Translations under genes and position numbers: made by a program
The notes under the pieces: model-generated
Told to the model about the DNA's origin: nothing
The model's database searches: none
Seen by the model: only the letters and a program-made list of their open reading frames with translations
Part shown: positions 12,501-24,500 of the stretch, one piece after another
How positions within the stretch are numbered: position 1 is the stretch's first letter
How the letters are laid out: the number at the start of each line of letters is the position of its first letter
Origin: Nissolia schottii
Lineage: Eukaryota; Streptophyta; Magnoliopsida; Fabales; Fabaceae
NCBI GenBank assembly: GCA_003254905.1
Contig: QANU01048826.1
Coordinates: forward strand, 2,746-66,745
Direction: 5' to 3'
DNA: 64,000 nt

Positions 12501-15500
12501 CGTTCTATGTCTAATTATGGTACGAGAGAAGGGAATCTCTATAGTTCCTAATTACTTCAAGGAGGGCCTACTTTTTGAGACTTGGTGACTTTAATTGCCA
12601 CTTCCACTGTTGATCACTTCTTGAAGGATATTAGAATCATGCTAATCTATGTTGTGCTTGGTCAAGAAAATAAAATGCCAATGGTTCTTGATATGGTTAA
12701 ATTGGTGGAATATTTCATGTTATACTGTGGTTTTAAGTTAATTTCATTTCTATATGGCATTTATGTGTGTCTGTGCTAATATCCTCCACGCTGATTTACA
12801 TATAGTTCCATGCTTTTGACTTCCGCACAACGACAAGAAATGAGCCATTTTTGCAACTTTTTCACTGCCTGTATGTGTATCCATTGGCTGTAAGTTTGGG
12901 TAGGAAGAGGAATTTGTTCATACGTGTTGAACTCAGGGAGGATGATGGTGATGTTCGTAGACAGCCATTGGAGGTAAAGTCCTTCATTTTCATGTTCTGG
13001 CATGGTGCTATGATTTCTTGACTTTATCTTACTTGTTTCTTGGGTATGAATAATATGTACAGGCAATGTATTCTAGAGATCCAGGTCTTGATTCTTCATT
13101 TGCTAGGTGGACGCACACCCAAGTTGCTGTTGGGGCAAGAGTTGCTTGCTACCATGATGAAATTAAACTTTCCCTTCCTGCCATGTGGACGCCAATGCAC
13201 CACCTTCTGTTTACTTTCTTTCATGTTGATATGCAAACAAAATTGGAAGCTCCGAAGCCAGTAAGTTTGTTTATGTGTTCCATCTAATTTTGTGGTTTTT
13301 TTTATCTTGCTCTTTATGGCTTATTGGTTGGGGCTGATTGTTCTGTTTAATTGATTATCCTAATGTTTTCCAGGTGGTGATTGGATATGCAGCACTTCCT
13401 TTATCATCACATGCTCAGTATGTTCACTTGATTTGATTTTTATTTCTTTGTTTAGACTTAACTGTTTACTTTATTAATGACTGTTCCTGCTTGACCACTG
13501 TTGCTTAAGCCAAACTAAAATGGATTGCTCATGATAGAAATGTGAAATACAAATTTATGCCCAAAATTATGATGGCAAGCTTGTTACTGCTGAAAGTCTG
13601 GGGGCCTGGATCTGAAATTCTACTGCTGATGAATCTTAAAACATTTACTTGCTTAAACATTTCTCTTTTCTAATATTGTTATGCGTTAGCGGGATAGCTG
13701 GTAATTCAGAACTCACAAAATAAGAATAAGAGAGGAGAAAAACAACAACACAAAATTGTTCTGCCGTTAGCATATGTTCATGTGCAATTGGAGAATCACA
13801 GCTAATCAATGTGAATTTGAGTGAAAGACAGTGGAAGATGTCTTTTAGAAGCTAAGTCAAATACAAACCCAAGAATCTGTTTTTGATAGGAAGAAAAGAG
13901 TACAAAAGTGCTGAGGCATTGTTAGGTCGTTTTTGGGACCCAACAGTCAAGAACAAATAATAATGATTGGACAAGTAAAATAGGATATTATTGAATAAAA
14001 ATCAAGAGGTTGGTTTCTCTTCAAGGGCTGGTTCCCTTAACAACTCAATAATAAATCCACACCCTAACCTAAGGAGGATACTCCTATTTATAATAGTTTT
14101 TATCCCTAATTTTACTCCTAAGATAATAACTAGATAAATGCTAACAATTAAAGATAAACTAATAAAGATAAAATAGATAAACTAACTAGTTTTTTTCTTA
14201 TCCTTCCTAGTATAAACTTTCCATATTAAGGGGGCTTTTCTCTGATCCTAACAGGCATCGTCATAAAGAAACAAAAATTGACAACCAAATCCTTCGTGGA
14301 TAGCCCTTGCAACAAAGAATGTTGGATAAAGAAACACCATCAAAAGACCATGAGCAGAGTACCAAAGTGATTCCAAATAAGTAATCCTATCCCAAATAAA
14401 AGCCAACAATTGAAAAGTAATAAAAGATAGTTCAGTGCACGAGGCTCTCATTTGGTAGGTTATGGGAATGATAGACGTACGCCGTTTTACTTCCACATGC
14501 AGGGATGTTTTTAGGATTTGAACCTCTGACCTCCATGCCACTGGGCAACAACCTTATTGTTGCGCCAAGGTAGAATGCTCATCCTCTCAATAGCCAAACG
14601 GTAATCATTAAAATTTCTGCAATTCCTTTTCAATTAGATACACCAAAGCACTACTTGAACCAAGGTCTGCCACAAGATTTGTGCTTCTATTAGAGAGCCA
14701 ACACCTTTGACTTTAGTGAGGAGGAAAAGATGTAAATCTGTAGGTCAAATTCACAACTTTCTTGCCTTAGGGAAATGCAAAAAGAGACAAGTCCCTGATT
14801 CAGAATTGAAACCATATATTATACATATATTTATGTCTAAAGCGGTGATAGCCTTGCACTTCTGGAGCATAGTTATCGATTGCGGATAGCGGCACAGAGT
14901 GACCAACCCTAAAAAATGCTATACCGGGATAGCGGGAGCTGTATAACCGCTATTTCATTAATTATATATAAATATTGTGTAATTTATACCACATACATAC
15001 ATACATACATACATACATACATACAAGTGCTAAAGAGTGAAATTTTAACCACAAACACATACTTATCATTACGAATCAAAAGTCATAATCTATACTCTAA
15101 AGATGAATCTGTGGTATAAATCACTAGTAAAACAAACATGAAATATCATAACGAAAAATGATGAAATATTAAATCTAATTAAACCTAGGCCTCTAAGACT
15201 CAGATATAAGAAAGAAATTAGAGAAGGGACAAGGGGCCGAAAGCCAGCAACAAGGAAAAAGAAAGAAGAAAGAAAAGTAGAGACAATGGAGGGAGTGGAA
15301 GAAGAAAAACAAAGAGAGAAAGAGAGAAGTTCAAGAACTAAAACAAGAGAGAAAGAAGAGAGGTGTAGCTGAAGTGGGTCGCCAGAATATCCAACTACAG
15401 TCGTCGATAGGAGGAGTTGTAGTTGCCGGAGAGAAGAGTAGAGATTGCTCTGTTTTTCACAAGGTGCTGCTGCATAGAGGTCTTGAAGATAGGTTGAAGA

Positions 15501-18500
15501 AGATAAGGTTGGAGAAGATGACTTTAAAGTGAGGGTACAATAGACATTTCATCAAAATAAGTTAGGGCAAAATACACATTTCAATAGAAAAATGAGGGCT
15601 AATTGGAAATTTCAAGCCATTAAGTGAGGGCAAAATAAATCTTTTAGCAGCATAAGTAGGGTAGGCAGGTAATTCATCATAAAACATTAAAAAATTAGGG
15701 TTTGGCTTAAGTATGACGGCTTCTGTTCGTCTTCTTTGAACTTCTTCCACCGATGCGACTGCGAGGCTTATTAGCGTCGCAATTGGGCCGCGAAAGGGGC
15801 CGTGACCTCCGCGAGCTTCGGTTTCGTAGATTTGCAGCAAAGACAGCGGCAACGTGGAGGAAGAAGAATTTAAGAAGCATCATAAAATTAAGGGTCAAAG
15901 GAAAACTCCTCCATTGGATAGCTATTGTTCCTGGAATATTTTCAAGTTTCCTTATTTAGCCCCTTGTTGCAGTTTTTGGTTGATTTTTGGATTTTCACTT
16001 TTACTAGTTACTAGTAGGTTAAGTTGAGGAATTGACCTCATGTAACTGCTTTCTTCGATTGGGATGTCATTGTAATGAAGTGGGATAGCAAAGGAAAACG
16101 TGAATTGAAATTGAGAGGAGGAGGAATGTAAAAGGTGGAGGTGATGAGGTGGATGAATTTGAAGAGTGGCAATGAAATAGAAATTGAAGAAAAAAATTAC
16201 GGGCATAAAAGTCATTTTATATGCTTTGGTATTTTATTAGGGATGACATTGAAATCACCATTAAACCATTAATGGAGGTGTATGTAATTTTAAAATCTAG
16301 AAGGGTGGTGAGTGTATTTTTGATGGACCTCAAGGGAGGTCAATGCTATTACCTTGTTTCTTTAGGGCCTCTGGAACAAGTTGCTACAAATTATGTATGA
16401 AAGACCACCCTCATCAGGGTTTTCTGAATCAAAACTTAATACTGAATTAGTGTCTATATCTTGTGGTGAGAAATTAAAATCAGAGGTAGAATCAAAGGTA
16501 GCATCGTAGGCTTGTGAAGCTTGAGCACCCTTTTGTTAATCTACATTCTTGAGTTCCCAACTTGCAAATGCTTCTTTGGAGAAGACTGAATAGGGGAAAC
16601 AGAACCATCAAACTCAATAGAATCATTCGGACAAAGTAGAGGTGACTCAAGTTATTAGAGGCAAATGGTCTCATGCTAGAGGAAGACTAAAGGCACGGAG
16701 AAAAGGCACCTGCTAAAGGTCTACTTGTGGCATCTGCTCAAGGTCTACTTGCAACCAACTTGGGAATCCGAATCAGCCTGGTTTTTACCTTCCCTTACCC
16801 ATACCCATTCCCACACCCATACCTTTTGGACAGACTTATTGTTGAAAAGGTCTCAGGAGAGGAATCTTGTGAAATCAATCTAGAGAAAAAACTCAATGTG
16901 GGCCTCAATTTGGATAAAACATTGCATTTATGCTTAATAGTTTCACTTACTTGGTTGACCCATCTCACCAATCTTTTCCCCTCAAGATTGACATCAATTT
17001 CAATTTTGAAGAACAGATTGATTCATACTCCTTAGCACCTCCACTTTTGACCACATCTGTGTATGATTTTTCTTACAAAACCACTGTGGTTCTAACGAAG
17101 GTTGTTTGTGTTTAATAGAAACTCCTTTTTGATGATTTGCCAATAACAACTATGATATAGCCATGCCTAAGGGGGTTTGGACATGCGAGGAGAGACATGG
17201 AGAAGCCCCATTATAAAGAGTAGATCAAATGACGGGTAGTTTATTAGTTAGACATAGAGGGAGACCTAGAAAAATTATAGAGGAAACTATTAGAAGAGAT
17301 TTGGAAGTTAATGGCTTGTATGCAGGTGTGGTCTAAGGCAGAGCACTATGCGTCGTTTGATTCATGTAGCTGACCCCATATAGTGCAATAAAGCTTAGTT
17401 GTTGTTGTTAATGAATTTTCTTGGTTATGTTCTCTAGGTTGATGTTTTGTGAGAAATAGATGAATAGTTGCAGGATGGGGTTAATGGGAAATATTCCATG
17501 ATTTCTTATTTATCAAAGTCTTATTAGGTCTAATAAATAGATTGTATAAGCTTATCCTATCCGGTCTAATACATTACAACAATTAGGCCTTAAGAGAGTG
17601 AACAGAGAAGGCATATGCTCCCACATGCGACTCATGGGTCTAAAACACAGAAAGAGGAGGGCGGTTGTGGGGATGATCTTTTGGTTGATATTCGGACATT
17701 TGGTGGGATCTTTGAAAAGGTAGTGAATGTAGAAGCAAAAAGCTCTGGTGATTGGATTTTGGCAAACCTGCCAGATGATGTTTACAAAGAGATGAGATTG
17801 GAAGTGGATTTTCAAAAACCAATTTAAGTTAGACATCTATTTTAGCATTGTTTTGTGACTAATTTTTTATGGAATAATTTGTTTGGTATCTTTGGTGAAT
17901 GCTGGATGTGTCCTACAACCTTGGATACGCGTTATGTTCATTTTTGCAAAAGGAAGGAAGCTAAATACGCAATCTTTGCTACCCTTTGGTGCATTTGGTT
18001 AGAACGCAACTCTCGCATCTTCAATGACAACTTTTCAGACAAGCAAGTTTTGTGGGATAGGATTAGGCGTTTGGCCTCTATTTGATGTAAAGCTGATAGT
18101 TGGTTTAAATGATTTTCCCTCCAAGATATGCTGAGAGATTGGAAAGCTCTACTTCATTAGTTTTTTCTTGTTTTTGTTCTTGTGATTGTAAAGAGGATCT
18201 CTTGTCCTCCTATCATTTGTTTACTATATTTTCTTCTTATCAATGGGATTCTTCTCTTATCCCCAAAAGAAATCAGTGATCTGTGTTGCATTGGAAATCT
18301 TTAACTGCTTTTCTCATGATTATGCCTGTCTTGTGTCTTTTATATCTTTCCCTCTGATACTTGATATCTTTTCTTTGATTTGATTCTTCATTTGTGTTTA
18401 TGCTTCCCACTATTTTTTTCTGTATTGTTTCAACTTATTATATCTTCAAAACTTAGACTCTTAAATTGGTATGTGAAATCTTATGTTTTTGTGGTTATGT

Positions 18501-21500
18501 ACAGGCTGCGATCAGAGATTACTCTTCCGATTATGAGAGAGTTGGTTCCTCATTATCTCCAGGATGCAGGACGGGTATGTGTACTTTCCATCTATTACTT
18601 GCTATCACTTTCACTCCTGGTGCTGTAAACCTGGGGTTATGTTTTGAGGGAGGTGAAGGAAGGGAAGAAAACGAGAGATTATCATGTTAACCATAAAATC
18701 TGGCCGTATTATTTTCTATGAGCATGTAAAAGTTACTCCAATTTTTGAGGATTTTAAACATACAAAGAAAGGGAAGGAAGCTTATTACTCTGAACCACTA
18801 ATATAGACATGGACACGGGATGCGGAGTCACACCAAATTCAAAACTTTACAAGACATGAGCACGACACACACACACACACATAATTATAATTAAAATTTT
18901 AAGGGAAAAAATTGTAATTTTATATCATAACTATATATAGAAAGTTCAAGATTTCCAATACTTTGTTGGTATATTCGAAGATGTGAAACTATCAATTTTC
19001 ACTACTTTCTAAATCTTTTTCAAAATATTAGTGTCTTGTGCGTACCCAAGCCAAAAAAAATTAATATTGTATTTGGACGTTTGTCCGACGCATGTCCAAT
19101 GATTGTCTTGGCGTGTCGACGAACGACGTGTATCAGACATGCGGACGCATGGACGTGCCAATACTTAATTGCTGATTCTCTTACTTTTTCATTCCCTTCC
19201 ACTCCAAGCATACTAGCTTATCTTAAATGTATGATTATTGATGAAGTTCTATTTAACAACTTGCCTATAGCTTTTCTTGTATATATGTATATATAACATC
19301 CATATCAGGCATGTATCAATAGGGTGTTCTCTCGTGTTCTTTCTGGCTCTTCAACATTTTTTTTGTCTTCTCTTACTTTGTTTGTAGTACTTTTTTAACA
19401 TTTTTTGTCATTATGTAACAAGCACCAAATATAATCAACGAAATATAAATATATTATTGAAGTGAATAAAAAATAGTAAGAATAAGGATTGATGGCATTC
19501 GAGAGGCAACATACTCTCCCAATGATAGCAATTTAAGAAGCTATCGATCTCCTAATCCTAGTCCCAGACTCCCAGGATCCCAATTCCTAGTCCGTAATGC
19601 ATTCTACTCAACCTTAAATAACAAATTAGTAATAGAAAAAGTACTAAATAACCCTTAACCCTAATTTATTAATACTAATCCTTATTTTTTGGGCCTCACT
19701 AATAACCTCATAATTAAATTAGGGCCTACACGTGACAACCCTCCCTTTCAAAATCCACATTGTCCTCAAGGTGGAGTCTTTGATGCACAATTTCCGTCGC
19801 CGTCTCCCATAATTTGCTCTTATTCTTCTGACTTATCCACTAAGAAGCATTTGAAATTCCCGATGCAAACATGATCTCGCCCCCATATTTCACCTCATTT
19901 GAAGTAGATTCCCTCTTTTGTCCCTCATTCAATTCTTCAGTTGACAGACTACTCCTGCCGTTCCTTTTCCTCTTTCCTACTGGAGCTGTAACGGTCAATG
20001 TCCTTGCTGAGGTTCATGGGTCTCCGTCCACATCAGATACTGAGTTTGATTGGTTGTCCTTGGGCCCCACATCTTCTTCTCGCCAAACGTTATTCCTTCT
20101 TTCTAATACCCCAGTCATTTCCATGATGTCATTCAAGCTATGAAATGAACTAACCTTCATCCTTGCCTTGATCTTGGTTCAATTTCTAGCCTATATGCTA
20201 TTACTATCAAGAAGGTTATAAGCCACCTCAGGTTGAAACTGCTTCATTAGTGCTTCCTTGAACTCAATCCATGAAGGAAAACGGTTATGATCCTCCCACC
20301 ATTGATACCAAATTAAAGCCTCACCTTCCATAGCCACCAAAGCCATCTCAACTGTGTGCGTTCCCCTCTCAACGCCTCTGATTCAAAAGTACTTGTCAAT
20401 TCGAACAAGCCACCCCATATGCATCGTCGTCGGAAACACTGGAAGTTCGAGTTTTCAACCACTTTCAGCCCTCCAATACCTCTGTCCAGCATCATAGTAC
20501 CTGTCTTCGTACCTGCTTTCATCAACGTGAGATCAGGATCTAGAATCGTGAGTTCTAGATCTCTATTCACTTGATCCACACGATTCATGGCGGTGTGGGC
20601 TGCGTCTGGGACCGTGTTGGGGACTGCCCTAGTTGTCCTCCTTGTTGTGCTCATGGGAGGTCGGTATCTGGACAGGTCGTGCACAGAAGCATGTGCACGA
20701 GAGCCTTCACTCTCTCCATCTTGTCATCTCTCTCTGTTTCGCTCATGGTGGCACTGATCTTCGGCCTCCTGCTGACATCGCGCCTCTTCATCTTCGTGGC
20801 GGTGCCTCTTGGGCTCCTCCTCGTCATGCCAATGACGGTCGTCGTTGGTGTGGTGGTTGCAACTCTAAACCCTTCCAGACGACTCATTTTTAACCATGAT
20901 TTCTAGATCTGTAGTTACAGGATCTGCGCTCTTCATGGCGGTGTGGGTTGCGTCTGGGATTGTGTTGGGGACTGCCTTGGTCGTCCTCCTTGTTGCGCTC
21001 ACGAGAGGTGGGTTTCTAGATAGGTCATGCATAAAAGCACGCGCACGAGAGCCATCGTGTTCTCCATCGTGTTTTCTTTCTCTGTTTTGCTCATTGCGAC
21101 ACTGATCGTCAACCTCTTGCTGATGTCGCGCCTCTTCATCTTCGTAGCGGTGTCTCATCGTCGCCACCTCGTCGTGCTGACGACAATCATCGTTGGCGTG
21201 GTCATTGTGGCTGTGAGCCCTTCTGGATGGCTCGCGTTTAACAATGATTTCAAGATCTGTAGTCACGGGATCCACACGATTCATGGCGATGTGGGCTGCG
21301 TCTGGGACTGTGTTGGGGACTGCCTAGGTCTTCCTCCTTGTTGCGCTCACGGGAGGTCGGTTTCTTGACAAGTTGTGCACTTCTATGCCCAAAAGCCTTC
21401 ACGTTCTCCATCGCTTCGTCTTTTTCTGTTTCGCTCATGGTGGCATTGATCGTGGGCCTCTTGCTGGCGTCGCTCCTCTTCATCTTCGCGGCGGTGCCTC

Positions 21501-24500
21501 TGGGTTTCAATTAATGCGTTAATCCAATTTTCCAATTTTCTAAGCCTCAAGTAATTCCAATTTTCTTTCCATGACCTCAATGCGTTAATCCATGACAACG
21601 CACGTAATATCCATTCACAGGGTTTGCCAAGATTAGAGCTCTGATGCCAATTGTGACAAGCATGAAATATAATCAAGGAAAATATAAATATTTATTGAAG
21701 TGAATAAGAAATAGTTAGAACAAGGATTGATGGCATTCGAGAGGCCACCGACTCTCTCAGTTATAGCATTTTGAGAAGCTATCGATCTCCTAATGCTAAT
21801 CCTAGTCCTAGGTTTCCAATTCCTAATCCCTAATGCATTCTACTCAACCTTAAATAACAAACTATTAATAGTAAAATTACTAAACAACCCTTAACTCTAA
21901 TTTATAAATATAAATCCCTAATTTTGGGGCCTCACTAATAACCTCAGTTAAATTAGGTTCGGCACATGACACATGACTGCTATGCTGCTTTGTGCATTAG
22001 TTAACAAACAAGATGATTGTCTAATTCTTGCTATGAATTATGATCGCTAGTGGTCTTGTGAATTGTAACATTTTTTGATATTATATTTTACTGTGCTTGA
22101 GTTTATGTGGGCCTGGATTGGCTTCTGTCATTACAGGTTTGAACTTGGGCTATTTTATATATATATATATTCCTTGTTTTATGTAGGAGAGATTAGATTA
22201 TTTGGAAGATGGAAAAATTGTCTTCAGACTGCGTTTACGGCTATGTTCTTCATTATACCCTATGAATGAACGTATTAGAGACTTCTTTCTTGAATATGAT
22301 CGACACACTCTTCGAACAAGTCCACCTTGGGGTTCTGAACTTCTTGAGGTATCATTCTTGCCCTGATTTATTTAGTGTGATTTTGGGTCTTGTTTATCTT
22401 AACATTGGGAGAAAATTCAGTACCAATGAAGAATGGAGTTCCCATTTTAGATTAGGAACCTAGTAGCGGTAGAGTGACGAGATAGGTCAGGGAGAATGGT
22501 ACCACTCTGATACCATGTTAAGTGTTTGTGGGAAGGTAAAAGAGGAGGAGAGTGTAGGCTGAATTAGAGTAGATTGAATAGCTTGAATAAATGAATGCTT
22601 AGGTACCCATCAGCACTATATATTGTGCAATAGGGTGTAAATGCATGCCTAGTTTCAAGACTCACTAATTAATGCCAGTCTATTTCCTAAGACGCTAGGT
22701 TTCCATGACTTCTACTATTCCCAAGAAAGTGCTAGTTACATGAGTAAGTACATTTAGTCATGTTTTATACTTAACAATTATGTTTAACTGTCTAGTTGTT
22801 GCGCCTTTACAGTTGGTGTCCTTAAAGCTAAAGTAAGGTAATGTGTCTGTTATATTGAACTTATTTTAGGTGCTTATTGCTTGTTTAAGAAATTGTTGAC
22901 TGTCTGATTTTTGCTGTCCTTACTGGGTTTTTTTTTTTTTTTGGTGGGGGTGGGGTTACTTGGTATATTTTCCCCCATTTTAAGCTATAGTTTTACATTG
23001 TACACTTTTGTTTATATTATGTATGTATTGTGTGGCATCCTTTGCTGAAGTACCTAAGATTTACTTATTCTGGATGTGGAATGCAGGCTATTAATAGTTT
23101 GAAGAATGTTGATTCCACTGCTTTACTTCAGTTTCTTCACCCAATTCTTAACATGCTGCTTCATCTTATTGGCAATGGTGGAGAAACACTCCAGGTTTGC
23201 TCATTAGTCCTTTGTTTTTTCCTCTCACATTTAATGAAAGTGCCTTGCTGCTGCATTTACTGTTATTTTACCCTTTCAATTAATTGTACTTTGTTGATCT
23301 AATCTTTTCTCTTCCTCGTTTTATTGATTGCATGTGTTGCCTTCCTCTCTCACTTTATATTCATCTTTCTGCTAATGTTTTCAGGTTGCAGCTTTCCGGG
23401 CAATGGTTAATATTGTAACTAGGTATGCCTTTTAGTCTTTTACCTATATTTAATGGAATTTTAGGTTGGCGAGAATTATACTCGCTCCGTTCTATTTTGG
23501 TATTTTTGTAAATAGTTGTCCACTTCCTAAATATAAACAACATTGATTATTGTTTGTCTTAGTATAACCCTATTTAATGAAAGTAGTAAGAGAGATAGAG
23601 TAATAGATGGAGAAATTACTGGGGCTAATTTTGTAAATGACTACGAAATTTTTCCAACTTGCAAAACGGAAAGTGGACAATTATTCGGGAATGGAGGTAG
23701 TATTTGATATATTTAAAAAAATTAATATGTTCATATATAAATCTTTTGCTTGTTTAAGGAGTTCTTGCTCTTTGATTCTGTACTGCTAATTTGCTTGTGG
23801 GTCACTCTTAATTTGCTTTCCACTTCATTACTGTCACTGTTATCGACCACATGACTTTTGTGTTGTGATTCTACCAGAAAACCTCACCATCCTAGTTTCC
23901 CCGATGTCTGTGACCAACTCTCAAAGCTCCAGCTCCCATTGCCATGATATGCGTTCTCTCACACAGTTTCAAGTTTATGTGCTTCTATTCATGTGCTTTC
24001 TAATCTCCAGTGTGTCAACAAAACCCATCAGCTGCAACTTTGTCCACTGCCATCCATTGTAGTTAGAATTGCACAAATCGCGATCCGATGTGGTTCGAGA
24101 AGAGTAAAAGACATAGGTCACATAATGTATCGAAATCGGTTGTGGATGAATCACGTGAGTTGCGATTTGCATTTCTTTTGTGCGATAAAAATAGCAATTG
24201 GGCCGTATGCTCAATGTGTAGGGTCACCCGGCTCACTAAAACCCCAGTTTACATTATTTTTTGTGATTTTGCGAAGAAAAGGGAGGGAATGGCCGATCCT
24301 GACTCCCCCTAAAATCGCCACTCTATTTATTAAAAAAAAACCCTATCTTTGCTTCTCCACCTCAAAGACTCCATCTGCCTCAAGGAGCTGCGGTGCCTAT
24401 TGTTCCCAACACCTACCCATTTTTCTTGTTTATTTTTATCCTAAAAAAAATATCTCATCTATTATTATTATTATTAGTTGTATTTTTTTTCCCATTTCTT

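Noticed and set aside
14500-14572. A tRNA gene (A and B boxes)
   Set aside because: The sequence cannot be folded into a full cloverleaf and continues into the Au SINE body; it is a SINE head.
15715-15900. A captured host-gene fragment (GC-rich patch, Pack-type element)
   Set aside because: No protein similarity could be recognised on either strand and no terminal inverted repeats were found around it.
20553-21510. A host gene with repeated 116-residue units
   Set aside because: The repeats lie strictly between the LTRs of a gypsy element, next to gag remnants, and the frame is interrupted between copies.
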